From Gammaproteobacteria bacterium (lineage in GTDB: Bacteria; Pseudomonadota; Gammaproteobacteria; Enterobacterales; Alteromonadaceae), in NCBI GenBank assembly GCA_018826295.1, contig JAHJZX010000067.1:1-64000 (forward strand): DNA of 64,000 nucleotides, in the 5' to 3' direction. The notes beneath the pieces are model-generated. The model saw only the letters and a program-made list of their open reading frames with translations. It was not told the DNA's origin and made no database searches. Made by a program: the position numbers and the translations under genes. This document shows positions 30,909 to 39,070 of this stretch, one piece after another; the first letter of the stretch is position 1, and the number at the start of each line of letters is the position of its first letter.

Positions 30909-30989
30909 TTTATAGCATATATCCGGCTGATGGCAACGACTTTGTTGTCTGTCAGCCGCAAACTGGCACAGTGGAACCTTAAAAAAACA

Positions 30990-32321
30990 ATGAAGATTAC
31001 CTTAGCGAATAACTCAGCCCTGCTGCAGCCAAACTTTGTATTTGGTGTAGCCACGGCCGCCTTTCAGATTGAAGGTGCCGCCGACAGCCGCGAACCCTGT
31101 ATCTGGGATACTTTTTGTGCCGAGCCGGGGCGGATTAAAGATGGCTCTGACGGCCTGGTAGCCTGCGATCATCTGAACCGCTGGCGCGAAGATGTCGAGC
31201 TTATCGCCTCGCTGGGAGTGGATGCCTACCGTCTGTCGCTGGCCTGGGGCCGGATTATCCGCCGTGACGGTAGCGTTAATCAGGCTGGGCTGGACTTTTA
31301 CCTTAACCTGCTTGATGCGTTAAAGGCAAAAAACATCAAAACCTTTGTTACCCTGTATCACTGGGACTTACCGCAGTATTTGCAGGATAATGGCGGCTGG
31401 CTAAATCGCGATACTGCCTATAAGTTTGCCGACTATGCCGACATTGTCAGCCGCGCTTTTGGCGATCGGGTGTATTCGTACGCCACCTTAAACGAGCCGT
31501 TTTGCAGTGCTTATTTAAGCTACGAAGCCGGTATTCATGCCCCTGGTGTGCAAAACCGGCAATGGGGCCGCCAGGTGGCCCATCATTTGTTGCTGGCGCA
31601 TGGTTTAGCCATGCAGGTGCTGCAAAAAAATGCACCGCAGGCGTTAAACGGCATAGTGCTGAATTTCAGCCCTTGCTACCCGGCAACCGACAGCGACGCC
31701 GATCAGCGCGCGGCACAGATGGCCGATCAGTATCACAACCACTGGTATATTCAGCCACTGTTTGAAGGCCGCTACCCGGACCTGTTACAGCAGCTTCCTG
31801 CCGACGAGCAACCCAGCATCGCCGACGGCGACATGGCTATTATTGCCCAGCCGCTGGATTATCTGGGTATTAATTACTACACCCGCACTGTCTACCGTGC
31901 TAACAGCAAGGGCTGGTTTAGTGACGTGCCGCCTAACACTCCGCCTCTTACCGACATGGGCTGGGAGATTTATCCGCAAGGCCTAACCGAAATTCTGCTA
32001 CAAATGCACCGGCGCTACCCACTGCCACCGCTGTATATCACCGAAAACGGCGCTGCAATGCCAGACCAGCTGCAAGATGGCGCTGTGCAGGACACGCGAC
32101 GGCTGGCGTATTTTCAACAGCATTTGCAGGCGACTGAAGATGCCATCAATGCCGGCGTGCAGATAGAGGGTTACTTTGCCTGGAGCCTGATGGATAATTT
32201 TGAATGGGCCGAAGGTTACGCCAAGCGTTTTGGTATAGTCTATGTCGATTATCAAACGCAGCAACGCACGCTGAAACTCAGCGCGTTAGCACTGCGCGAT
32301 CTGTTTGCCAACCGGCGCTAA
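30990..32321 (+). CDS. GH1 beta-glucosidase
   Basis: 443 residues from the ATG at 30,990, the usual GH1 length; a 20-codon upstream extension from 30,930 is poorly supported. FVFGVATAAFQIEGAA opens the barrel, TLNEPFCSA carries the acid/base glutamate (near 169), and YITENGAA the nucleophile glutamate (near 351); FAWSLMDNFEWAEGY is near 405. A cytoplasmic enzyme that splits cellobiose-like sugars, in one operon with the following transporter (25-bp gap). Confidence 0.93.
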   Translation: MKITLANNSALLQPNFVFGVATAAFQIEGAADSREPCIWDTFCAEPGRIKDGSDGLVACDHLNRWREDVELIASLGVDAYRLSLAWGRIIRRDGSVNQAGLDFYLNLLDALKAKNIKTFVTLYHWDLPQYLQDNGGWLNRDTAYKFADYADIVSRAFGDRVYSYATLNEPFCSAYLSYEAGIHAPGVQNRQWGRQVAHHLLLAHGLAMQVLQKNAPQALNGIVLNFSPCYPATDSDADQRAAQMADQYHNHWYIQPLFEGRYPDLLQQLPADEQPSIADGDMAIIAQPLDYLGINYYTRTVYRANSKGWFSDVPPNTPPLTDMGWEIYPQGLTEILLQMHRRYPLPPLYITENGAAMPDQLQDGAVQDTRRLAYFQQHLQATEDAINAGVQIEGYFAWSLMDNFEWAEGYAKRFGIVYVDYQTQQRTLKLSALALRDLFANRR

Positions 32322-32345
32322 GCCGGCACCCAAAGCGGAGCAGTT

Positions 32346-33701
32346 ATGCTGAGCAGAAAAGAAAAAATAGCCTATGGCCTTGGCGACACCGCCAGCAATA
32401 TCGTGTTTCAGACGGTGATGCTGTTTCTGACTTTTTTTTACACCGATATTTTTGGTATTTCACCGGCTGTGGTCGGCACTATGTTTTTGCTGGTACGGGT
32501 AATTGATGCGGTCACTGATCCGCTGATGGGCGCTCTGGCCGACAATACCGACAGCCGTCATGGCAAATACCGGCCTTATTTGCTGTGGCTGGCAGTACCT
32601 TTTGCTTTTTGCAGTGTACTGGCGTTTACCACGCCGGATTTCTCGGCCAGCGGCAAAGAATGGTACGCCTTTGCCACTTACACCTTACTGATGCTGGCTT
32701 ATACCGCCATTAATATTCCGTATTCCGCCCTGGGCGGCGTGTTAACCAATGACCCAACAGAGCGGGTGTCGGTACAAAGCTACCGTTTTGTATTTGGTAT
32801 GCTCGGCGGCTTACTGGTTACTGCCTGCACCCTGCCGTTAGTAGACTATTTTGGCCAGGGCGATCAGGCCCGTGGCTATCAGTGGACTATCGCAGCCATG
32901 AGTCTGCTCGGGCTGGGGCTGTTTTTGCTTTGCTTTGCCGGTACCCGCGAGCGGGTTAGCGCCCCGGTTGGCCAACGTCTGACACTGCGCACTGCCACAC
33001 TGTCACTGTGGCGCAACGAGCAATGGCGCATCTTATGCGTAGCGGCCTTATTGCTGTTAACCGGCATGGTACTGCGCAATACGCTGGCCATTTACTACGT
33101 AAAATACTATCTGCTGCGTGACGATCTGGTGACCTACTTCGTAACTCTGGGCATGATCGGCAATATTGCCGGCGTGGCACTGGCGCAGTGGTTGTCGACT
33201 AAAGTGGATAAAGTAAAAGCCTATATTGGCCTGCAGCTAATATCAGCGTTGATTTGTGCTGTGGGCTTTTTTATCAGCGCCGAACAGCTGCTGCTGGCTT
33301 TTGTGCTGCATTTTCTCTGGAGTTTCTTCCTGCAAATGGCTACGCCGCTGTTATGGGCGAAGATGGCCGACACCGTCGACTATGGCCACTTTAAAACCGG
33401 CCTGCGTATTCCGGGCCTGGTGTATTCGTCGGTGGTATTTTTTATTAAGTTAGGCCTGGCCGTCGGCGGTGCGCTGGCCGGCTGGCTGCTGGCCTGGTAC
33501 GGCTATCAGGCTGGCCAGGTACAAACTGCCGACACGCTGCAGGGCTTATTACTCAGCTTTACACTGTGGCCGGCGCTGTGTTCAGTGCTGGTCGCGCTGG
33601 TCATGAGCCGCTACCGGCTGGATAACGCCCGGGTACTGCAAATCCATCAGGCATTGCAATCTGGTTCAGCCACACCGGCTCATGCTAAAGTAACGGCATA
33701 A
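32346..33701 (+). CDS. GPH-family sugar:cation symporter (MelB-like)
   Basis: 451 residues with about 12 hydrophobic segments. YGLGDTASNIVFQTVMLFLT, VRVIDAVTDPLMGALADN and TRHGKYRP-like DSRHGKYRPYLLW are hallmarks of the glycoside-pentoside-hexuronide:cation symporter family. Context points to beta-glucosides such as cellobiose, feeding the GH1 enzyme. CGGAG lies before the ATG. Confidence 0.9.
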   Translation: MLSRKEKIAYGLGDTASNIVFQTVMLFLTFFYTDIFGISPAVVGTMFLLVRVIDAVTDPLMGALADNTDSRHGKYRPYLLWLAVPFAFCSVLAFTTPDFSASGKEWYAFATYTLLMLAYTAINIPYSALGGVLTNDPTERVSVQSYRFVFGMLGGLLVTACTLPLVDYFGQGDQARGYQWTIAAMSLLGLGLFLLCFAGTRERVSAPVGQRLTLRTATLSLWRNEQWRILCVAALLLLTGMVLRNTLAIYYVKYYLLRDDLVTYFVTLGMIGNIAGVALAQWLSTKVDKVKAYIGLQLISALICAVGFFISAEQLLLAFVLHFLWSFFLQMATPLLWAKMADTVDYGHFKTGLRIPGLVYSSVVFFIKLGLAVGGALAGWLLAWYGYQAGQVQTADTLQGLLLSFTLWPALCSVLVALVMSRYRLDNARVLQIHQALQSGSATPAHAKVTA

Positions 33702-33734
33702 CCGCCACAGTGAACACAGCGCTAAAGGATAGCC

Positions 33735-34754
33735 ATGGCAACAATTTATCAGGTTTCTGAACTGGCCGGTGTGTCACTGGCTACCGTATCCCGGGTGATG
33801 AATAACAGCCCGCGGGTCAGTGACACCACCCGCACCAAGGTGTTAGCCGCTATGGAGCAACTGGGTTACCGGCCCAATAGCATAGCGCAGTCACTGGCGT
33901 CGAACCGCTCAAACAGCGTTGGCATACTAGTGTCTGAACTGCATGGTCCCTTTTACGGGGAAATGCTCAGCGGTATTGAAAACGAATGCCGCGCCGCCGG
34001 TAAACACGTTATTATTGCCGCCGGCCACAGTGAAGAAGCCAGCGAAATCGACGGTATTGAGTTTCTGATCAGCCGCAGCTGTGACGCGCTGATCCTGCAT
34101 GTAGAAGCCGTATCGGATGACTACCTGATCAAACTGGCCGAAGGTAAGCTGCCCATAGTGCTGATCAACCGCTATATCCCGCAACTGGCGGCAAACTGCA
34201 TTTGCCTGAACAACGAGCTGGGTGGCTATCTGGCGACCCGGCAACTATTGCAGCAAGGCCACCGGCAACTGGCCTATATTGCCGGCCCGATGTGGAAAAG
34301 CGATGCCAAAGATCGCTACGCCGGCCATTTACGCGCTATGGCAGAATACGGCGTTAAAGTTAACCCGGCACTCTTTGCCGAAGGCGACTTTCAGGACAGC
34401 AGCGGCAGCCGTTGTATGCAGCAGTTGCTCGATAGCGGCCTGGCCTTTACCGCTTTGGTATGTGCCAACGACGAAATGGCCGCCGGTGCTATTGAAACCG
34501 CGCGACAGCGTGGGCTGAACTTGCCGCAGCAATTGTCGATCGTCGGCTTTGATAACCTGATTTTGGCCCGCTACATTCATCCGAAACTGACCACCATAGA
34601 TTACCCAATCGGTGAAATGGGCCGGATGGCGGCACGCTGGGTGCTGAAAAATATTTACCAGCAGCAAACCATACGGCTGAAAAACGTGTTTGAACCGGCG
34701 CTGATCTGTCGCGAATCCGCCTGCCACTTCGACGCTGCTAACCAGACTGCTTAA
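33735..34754 (+). CDS. LacI-family transcriptional regulator
   Basis: 339 residues. An N-terminal helix-turn-helix (TIYQVSELAGVSLATVSRVM, 3-22) and hinge (GYRPNSIAQSLAS) are followed by a periplasmic-binding-protein-like sensor domain. It is the third gene of the beta-glucosidase operon and the natural candidate to bind the GTAAGCGCTTAC sites at 17.3 and 30.9 kb. Repression relieved by a glucoside is family knowledge, not shown here. Confidence 0.92.
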   Translation: MATIYQVSELAGVSLATVSRVMNNSPRVSDTTRTKVLAAMEQLGYRPNSIAQSLASNRSNSVGILVSELHGPFYGEMLSGIENECRAAGKHVIIAAGHSEEASEIDGIEFLISRSCDALILHVEAVSDDYLIKLAEGKLPIVLINRYIPQLAANCICLNNELGGYLATRQLLQQGHRQLAYIAGPMWKSDAKDRYAGHLRAMAEYGVKVNPALFAEGDFQDSSGSRCMQQLLDSGLAFTALVCANDEMAAGAIETARQRGLNLPQQLSIVGFDNLILARYIHPKLTTIDYPIGEMGRMAARWVLKNIYQQQTIRLKNVFEPALICRESACHFDAANQTA

Positions 34755-34789
34755 CAACGCGCCTGAACTACAGCCTTAGCTCCGGCTTG

Positions 34790-34844
34790 TTGACAAAATG
34801 ACCGCTGGTCATTAATCTCAATGCAAGAATGACCAATAGTCACT
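34790..34844 (+). promoter_or_regulatory. promoter with two TetR-type operators
   Basis: TTGACA (34,790-34,795) and TAATCT (34,813-34,818) are separated by 17 bp. The spacer and hexamer edges hold the palindrome AATGACCGCTGGTCATT (34,797-34,813). A second, less perfect copy, AATGACCAATAGTCACT, lies at 34,828-34,844 over the likely start site. SD TGAGG and the ATG follow directly. The TetR gene downstream is the likely ligand. Confidence 0.78.
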
Positions 34845-34857
34845 TTTGAGGTGTGTA

Positions 34858-36318
34858 ATGTCTAAGCAACCTGCTGCATATCCGGCTACCCCGGCCGCAC
34901 AGCATCCTTCTTTTGCCCGCTTTGCACAGGACCTGGCAATACAGCGCCAGGCTTACCATGCCAACCCGGTGCCAACACTGGCACAGCGGCTGGCCGATCT
35001 GGACGCCCTTAAAGCTTTGGTCCGCGATAACGAAGCGGCACTGGTGGCAGCCGTCAATGCCGATTATGGCAGCCGTTGTCGTTTCGAAACCCGCTTTTCT
35101 GAAATACTCATGGTGCTGGAAGATATCGCCCGCACCAAAAAACAGCTGAAAAAATGGCTGAAACCGCAGCGACGTCATATTGACCGGCTGCTATTTCCCA
35201 CCTCTGGCTGCAAAGTGCTGCCGCAGCCGTTGGGTGTGGTGGGCGTTATCGTGCCGTGGAACTTTCCAATCATGCTGTCGCTGTCTCCGTTGGTGGCTAT
35301 CTTTGCCGCCGGTAACAACGCCATGGTAAAAATGTCCGAAAACTCTGAGCAGCTGGCGCAGTTACTGCTCAAATTAGTGCCGCAGTATTTCCCGCCGGCT
35401 AAACTGCAGGTATTTGCTGATGACGCCGGCTCGGGCCCGGCCTTTTCGGCACAACCCTTTGATCACCTGTTCTTTACCGGCTCTGCGCAAACCGGCCGGG
35501 CAGTAATGGCCAGCGCTGCGCAAAACTTAACCCCGGTTACCCTGGAGTTAGGTGGTAAATCACCGGCGGTGGTAGCACCGGACTTTCCGCTTGATAAAGC
35601 GGCCGACCGTATTTTGTGGGCCAAAGCCTTTAATGCCGGCCAGATTTGCACCAACATCGACTACCTGTTTTTACCACAGGGCAGTGAGCAGCAATTCACT
35701 GAACTGGCGCTAAAGCTGGTAGCGCAGCGTTATCCGGATATCAACAGCAATGATTACACCGCTATTATCGACCAGCGCGCCTATCAGCGCTTACAAACCA
35801 CACTGGACGATGCAATCGCCAAAGGCGCTACGGCAGTAAACCTGATGCCAGGCCAAACTGCCGATCCGGCGTTACGCAAGTTCCCCCTAACGCTGCTATT
35901 TAATGTCAGCGACGATATGCTGGTGATGCAGCGGGAAATATTTGGCCCCCTGCTACCGGTAAAAAGCTATCAGCAAAGCGCTGATGTTATCAGCTACATA
36001 AACAGTAAACCGCGACCGTTGGCGTTTTATCCGTTTAGCCACGACAAAGCGCTGCAGCAGCACTATATCAGCCAGATCATGTCTGGCGGCGTCACCGTTA
36101 ATCATGCCATTTTACATGTTGGCCAGCACGACTTGCCCTTTGGCGGTATCGGCGACAGCGGTATGGGCCACTATCATGGCTACGAAGGCTTTTTAACCTT
36201 TAGCAAGCTTAGGCCGGTGTTTTATCAGGGCGCCTATAACAGCGTCAGCATGCTGCTGCCGCCTTATGGCAAGCTGGCGGAAAAAATGACTGACTGGCTG
36301 ATTAAGCTAAAAGGCTAA
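34858..36318 (+). CDS. coniferyl-aldehyde-type NAD(P)-dependent aldehyde dehydrogenase
   Basis: 486 residues from the ATG at 34,858 with TGAGG seven bases upstream. GVIVPWNFPIMLSLSPLVAI, the catalytic glutamate in TLELGGKSP (near 229) and the catalytic cysteine in NAGQICTNIDY (near 263) place it in the aldehyde dehydrogenase superfamily. The C-terminal half (HDLPFGGIGDSGMGHYHGYEGF in two parts) is like coniferyl aldehyde dehydrogenases. The true substrate could be any medium-chain or aromatic aldehyde. It forms an operon with the TetR gene (2-bp gap). Confidence 0.88.
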   Translation: MSKQPAAYPATPAAQHPSFARFAQDLAIQRQAYHANPVPTLAQRLADLDALKALVRDNEAALVAAVNADYGSRCRFETRFSEILMVLEDIARTKKQLKKWLKPQRRHIDRLLFPTSGCKVLPQPLGVVGVIVPWNFPIMLSLSPLVAIFAAGNNAMVKMSENSEQLAQLLLKLVPQYFPPAKLQVFADDAGSGPAFSAQPFDHLFFTGSAQTGRAVMASAAQNLTPVTLELGGKSPAVVAPDFPLDKAADRILWAKAFNAGQICTNIDYLFLPQGSEQQFTELALKLVAQRYPDINSNDYTAIIDQRAYQRLQTTLDDAIAKGATAVNLMPGQTADPALRKFPLTLLFNVSDDMLVMQREIFGPLLPVKSYQQSADVISYINSKPRPLAFYPFSHDKALQQHYISQIMSGGVTVNHAILHVGQHDLPFGGIGDSGMGHYHGYEGFLTFSKLRPVFYQGAYNSVSMLLPPYGKLAEKMTDWLIKLKG

Positions 36319-36320
36319 GC

Positions 36321-37025
36321 ATGAAACAAAACGCCATCAGTGCGGCAGCAAAACAACAGCGGCGGGCTGATTTTCTCAGCGCGGCGCGGCGTTTGTTTAT
36401 CCAGCGTCAGGCACTGCCGGCAGTGGCCGATATAGCAGCCGACATCGGTTTAGCCAAAGGTACGGTGTACCGCTATTTTCAGACCAAAGAGCAGATATTT
36501 CTCGCGCTGTTAAGCGAAGACTTTGCCAGTTTGTTTAGCCAGCTGGAACAGGTAATTGCCGGGTTGCCACAACCTCTGGCCGCAGCAGCGGCACCTTTTG
36601 CCAAGGGCTATCTGACACTGTTGCTGCAATCAGACAGCCTGCTACCACTAATGGCACTGCTCAATGCGGTGCTGGAACAAAACCTGCCGCAGCAACAGTT
36701 ACTGGCCTTTAAACAACAACTGGCGCGGGCGCTGCAAACATTGGGCGCACAACTGGCGGTGCACTTTAACGGCCTTACGGCCGACCGCGCCAGCCAGTTA
36801 CTGCTGCATACTTATGCCCTGACGCTGGGGCTGTACCAAAGCAGCCATTTACCGGCCAGTGTAAAGCTGTTGCTGCAACAGCAAGGCCTGACCCAGTTGC
36901 AACGCGATTTTAATACGGAATTGCTCAGCGCTATAACCCAGCTCTGGCTGGGTGCCAGCAGTCAGTTAACCCCAACTGGCTGCACCGGCAGCTGCAACAA
37001 TAATGTGATTGAGTCAGCGTCGTAG
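36321..37025 (+). CDS. TetR-family repressor
   Basis: 234 residues. N-terminal helix-turn-helix RRLFIQRQALPAVADIAADI then GLAKGTVYRYFQTKEQIFLALL (about 20-65); the C-terminal ligand domain is helical. It probably represses its own operon through the two operators at 34,797-34,844. Its 3' end overlaps the convergent AraC gene by 64 bp. Confidence 0.88.
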   Translation: MKQNAISAAAKQQRRADFLSAARRLFIQRQALPAVADIAADIGLAKGTVYRYFQTKEQIFLALLSEDFASLFSQLEQVIAGLPQPLAAAAAPFAKGYLTLLLQSDSLLPLMALLNAVLEQNLPQQQLLAFKQQLARALQTLGAQLAVHFNGLTADRASQLLLHTYALTLGLYQSSHLPASVKLLLQQQGLTQLQRDFNTELLSAITQLWLGASSQLTPTGCTGSCNNNVIESAS

Positions 37026-37858
37026 TTCAGCAGTTGCTCAATAAAATAACCGCTTTGCTCAGCTATAAAGCCCTGCTGTTGCACCTGGCTGTAGAGCCTG
37101 TCCCAGGCCGCCAGATACGCCAGAGCCGACGTTAGCCTGACCTGAGCAGTTAAATAACAGCCAGCATTAATCGTATAAGCGCCAGCTTCAGCAGCGCTAC
37201 TTAACTGACCGGCAATCACTGTCATACTATCAAGTGCATTAGCGGCTTCAGCGACAGGGGTCAGCGTAGCCATACGCTGTAACAGCGCCGGCGCCTTGTC
37301 CAGCTGACGCTGCCAGGCAAAATCAGTGGCCACTTTGCCACGCAAGTAACGCTGCGGTAGCCATTCTGGCTTAGCAATAATTTGCCCGGCAAGTTGCTGC
37401 TCCACTGGTTGGTTGCTGCCGGGCTGGCCTAATTTTTCCAGTAGCGCTGTGAGTTGTGTCAAAGTAGCCCGCTGAGCCAGAGCTCTTAGCTGTTTTGCTG
37501 TCATACCCAACTGTCGCTGCATGGCTTTGGCCAGCGCCTGAGACGACAAATATCCACAGTCATGTGCTATGGCTGTCACACTTTTGTGCGGATAGTCCAG
37601 CAAGTTAAGTACGGCGGCGTTTAGCCGCTGTCGCGCCAGATATCTGGCGGGAGGCTCGGCAAACAGCTGGCTAAACTGACGGTGAAAATGAAACGGCGAT
37701 ATAGCCGCCTGCTGCGCAATCTGCTGCCAGCTCAATTGCTGGCCATCATGGCTATGCATAGCGGCCAGTGCCACCGCAAAGCGTTTGCGCAGCTGGGCCG
37801 GGCATTGCTGCAGCAACGCCGATTCCGGCACCAACGAATACAGCGCTAAGGTGGTCAT
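36962..37858 (-). CDS. AraC-type regulator with GyrI-like effector domain
   Basis: 298 residues. The AraC double HTH is N-terminal (SWQQIAQQAAISPFHFHRQF near 43; SVTAIAHDCGYLSSQALAKAM near 93). The C-terminal half (PEWLPQRYLRGKVATDFAWQ, and ESGYFIEQLLNYDADS near the end) resembles GyrI/SOUL effector domains that bind small hydrophobic ligands, as in Rob or SbmC-like regulators. It follows the YeiB-like gene with no gap and probably shares its transcript. Confidence 0.82.
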   Translation of the reverse strand: MTTLALYSLVPESALLQQCPAQLRKRFAVALAAMHSHDGQQLSWQQIAQQAAISPFHFHRQFSQLFAEPPARYLARQRLNAAVLNLLDYPHKSVTAIAHDCGYLSSQALAKAMQRQLGMTAKQLRALAQRATLTQLTALLEKLGQPGSNQPVEQQLAGQIIAKPEWLPQRYLRGKVATDFAWQRQLDKAPALLQRMATLTPVAEAANALDSMTVIAGQLSSAAEAGAYTINAGCYLTAQVRLTSALAYLAAWDRLYSQVQQQGFIAEQSGYFIEQLLNYDADSITLLLQLPVQPVGVN

Positions 37859-38971
37859 TTACGCCAAGATCCTTTTCATTAGCTGCTCTAACGGCCCTTT
37901 ACCAAAGCTATATGCATAGCCGCTAACCAGTAGCATAGCGCACAATGCAACGGCCAGCGCCACAGGTAACAGCTGTAGCTGATTCAACTGACCATACAGC
38001 CCTAAACCATAGCTACCCGCCAACCAGCCTGCCAGCACGCCTTGTAACACATACACCGACAACGAATTTTGCCCGGCGCGCAGCATCAGCTTGTGCAAAC
38101 TTACCCGCCACGACAACCACACCATGCCATACAAATAAACCGCTGACATTGCCGGTGCCGCCAGCCCCAACAACACTACGCCGGCAAAGCTCAGTAACTC
38201 GCCCGCCGCAGGTAAAATACCGCTGGATACCGCACCAAACAACAAGTTAAGCGGCAGCCCCAGCAGCAATAACCAGGGTACAAAGCGGCGCAAACGCTGC
38301 ATTGCTGCACTATCCTTTTGCAGCCATTGCTGTTTGGCGGCAATAACACCGCAAATAAAGGCCGCAAATGCCAGCGGAGCCTGCAGTAACAACAAAAACA
38401 GCCAGGTCGCCGGCCAGCCCTGCAGCCGCTCGCGAGTTAATTGCCAAAAGCCCGGTGCGGCATAGTCGGTTAGCGGCGCGGCACTATCTGGCAACGCATC
38501 CAGTGCCAGCGCCAGTATTGTCAGGCAGACTACACTCAGCGGCAGCATTGCCAGCGCCAGCGCCGCCAGCTGCTTTGGCGGCCACGGCAGTAACCGCCAT
38601 AATATGCAGCCCAAAAGCGCATACAATAATAAAATGTCACCGTTAAACACCAGCACAGCGTGCAGACAGCCCAGCAGCGCCAAGGCCGCCATACGGCGAA
38701 AGTAGCGGCGTTTAAACACTACGCCGCTCTCTTTGGCGGCAGTCGCCTGCGTGGCCAGTCCCCAGCCAAAAATAAAGGCAAACAGCAGATAGAATTTCAA
38801 CTGTAACAGGCTTTCGCTAAGAAAAACCCCCAGTTGATCGGCCAGGGTTAAGCCCGGCAGTAATGCCAGCTCCGGTGGCAACAGGATAAAAGGCACATTC
38901 ACTATACAGATCGCCACTAACGCCAGGCTACGGATAGTATCCACTGTGCTGTTGCGCGGTGTTGCAGCCAT
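37859..38971 (-). CDS. YeiB-like DUF418 integral membrane protein
   Basis: 370 residues from the ATG at 38,971; GGAG lies upstream, and 29 codons of a longer frame are not protein-like. About ten hydrophobic segments. NSTVDTIRSLALVAICIVNV at the start and AGQNSLSVYVLQGVL plus a C-terminal FGKGPLEQLMKRIL are DUF418/YeiB hallmarks (related to acyltransferase-3 folds). Its function is unknown. It is the first gene of a two-gene transcript with the AraC regulator. Confidence 0.82.
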   Translation of the reverse strand: MAATPRNSTVDTIRSLALVAICIVNVPFILLPPELALLPGLTLADQLGVFLSESLLQLKFYLLFAFIFGWGLATQATAAKESGVVFKRRYFRRMAALALLGCLHAVLVFNGDILLLYALLGCILWRLLPWPPKQLAALALAMLPLSVVCLTILALALDALPDSAAPLTDYAAPGFWQLTRERLQGWPATWLFLLLLQAPLAFAAFICGVIAAKQQWLQKDSAAMQRLRRFVPWLLLLGLPLNLLFGAVSSGILPAAGELLSFAGVVLLGLAAPAMSAVYLYGMVWLSWRVSLHKLMLRAGQNSLSVYVLQGVLAGWLAGSYGLGLYGQLNQLQLLPVALAVALCAMLLVSGYAYSFGKGPLEQLMKRILA

Positions 38972-39070
38972 ATTTGCTAAGCTCCGGTCGTTAAAGAGCG
39001 CAGTGTGGCGCATAAATGCCCGGCAAAAGTGTCCTGCCTTGCTGTTTTGCGACAGCAAGACAGCCGATCG

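Noticed and set aside
30930-30989. A 20-codon upstream start for the GH1 gene
   Set aside because: The extension is absent from the usual GH1 N-terminus, lies close to the operator and has no RBS.
37931-38646. Plus-strand proline/threonine-rich frames over the DUF418 gene
   Set aside because: They are antisense shadows of a membrane protein with no RBS or family match.
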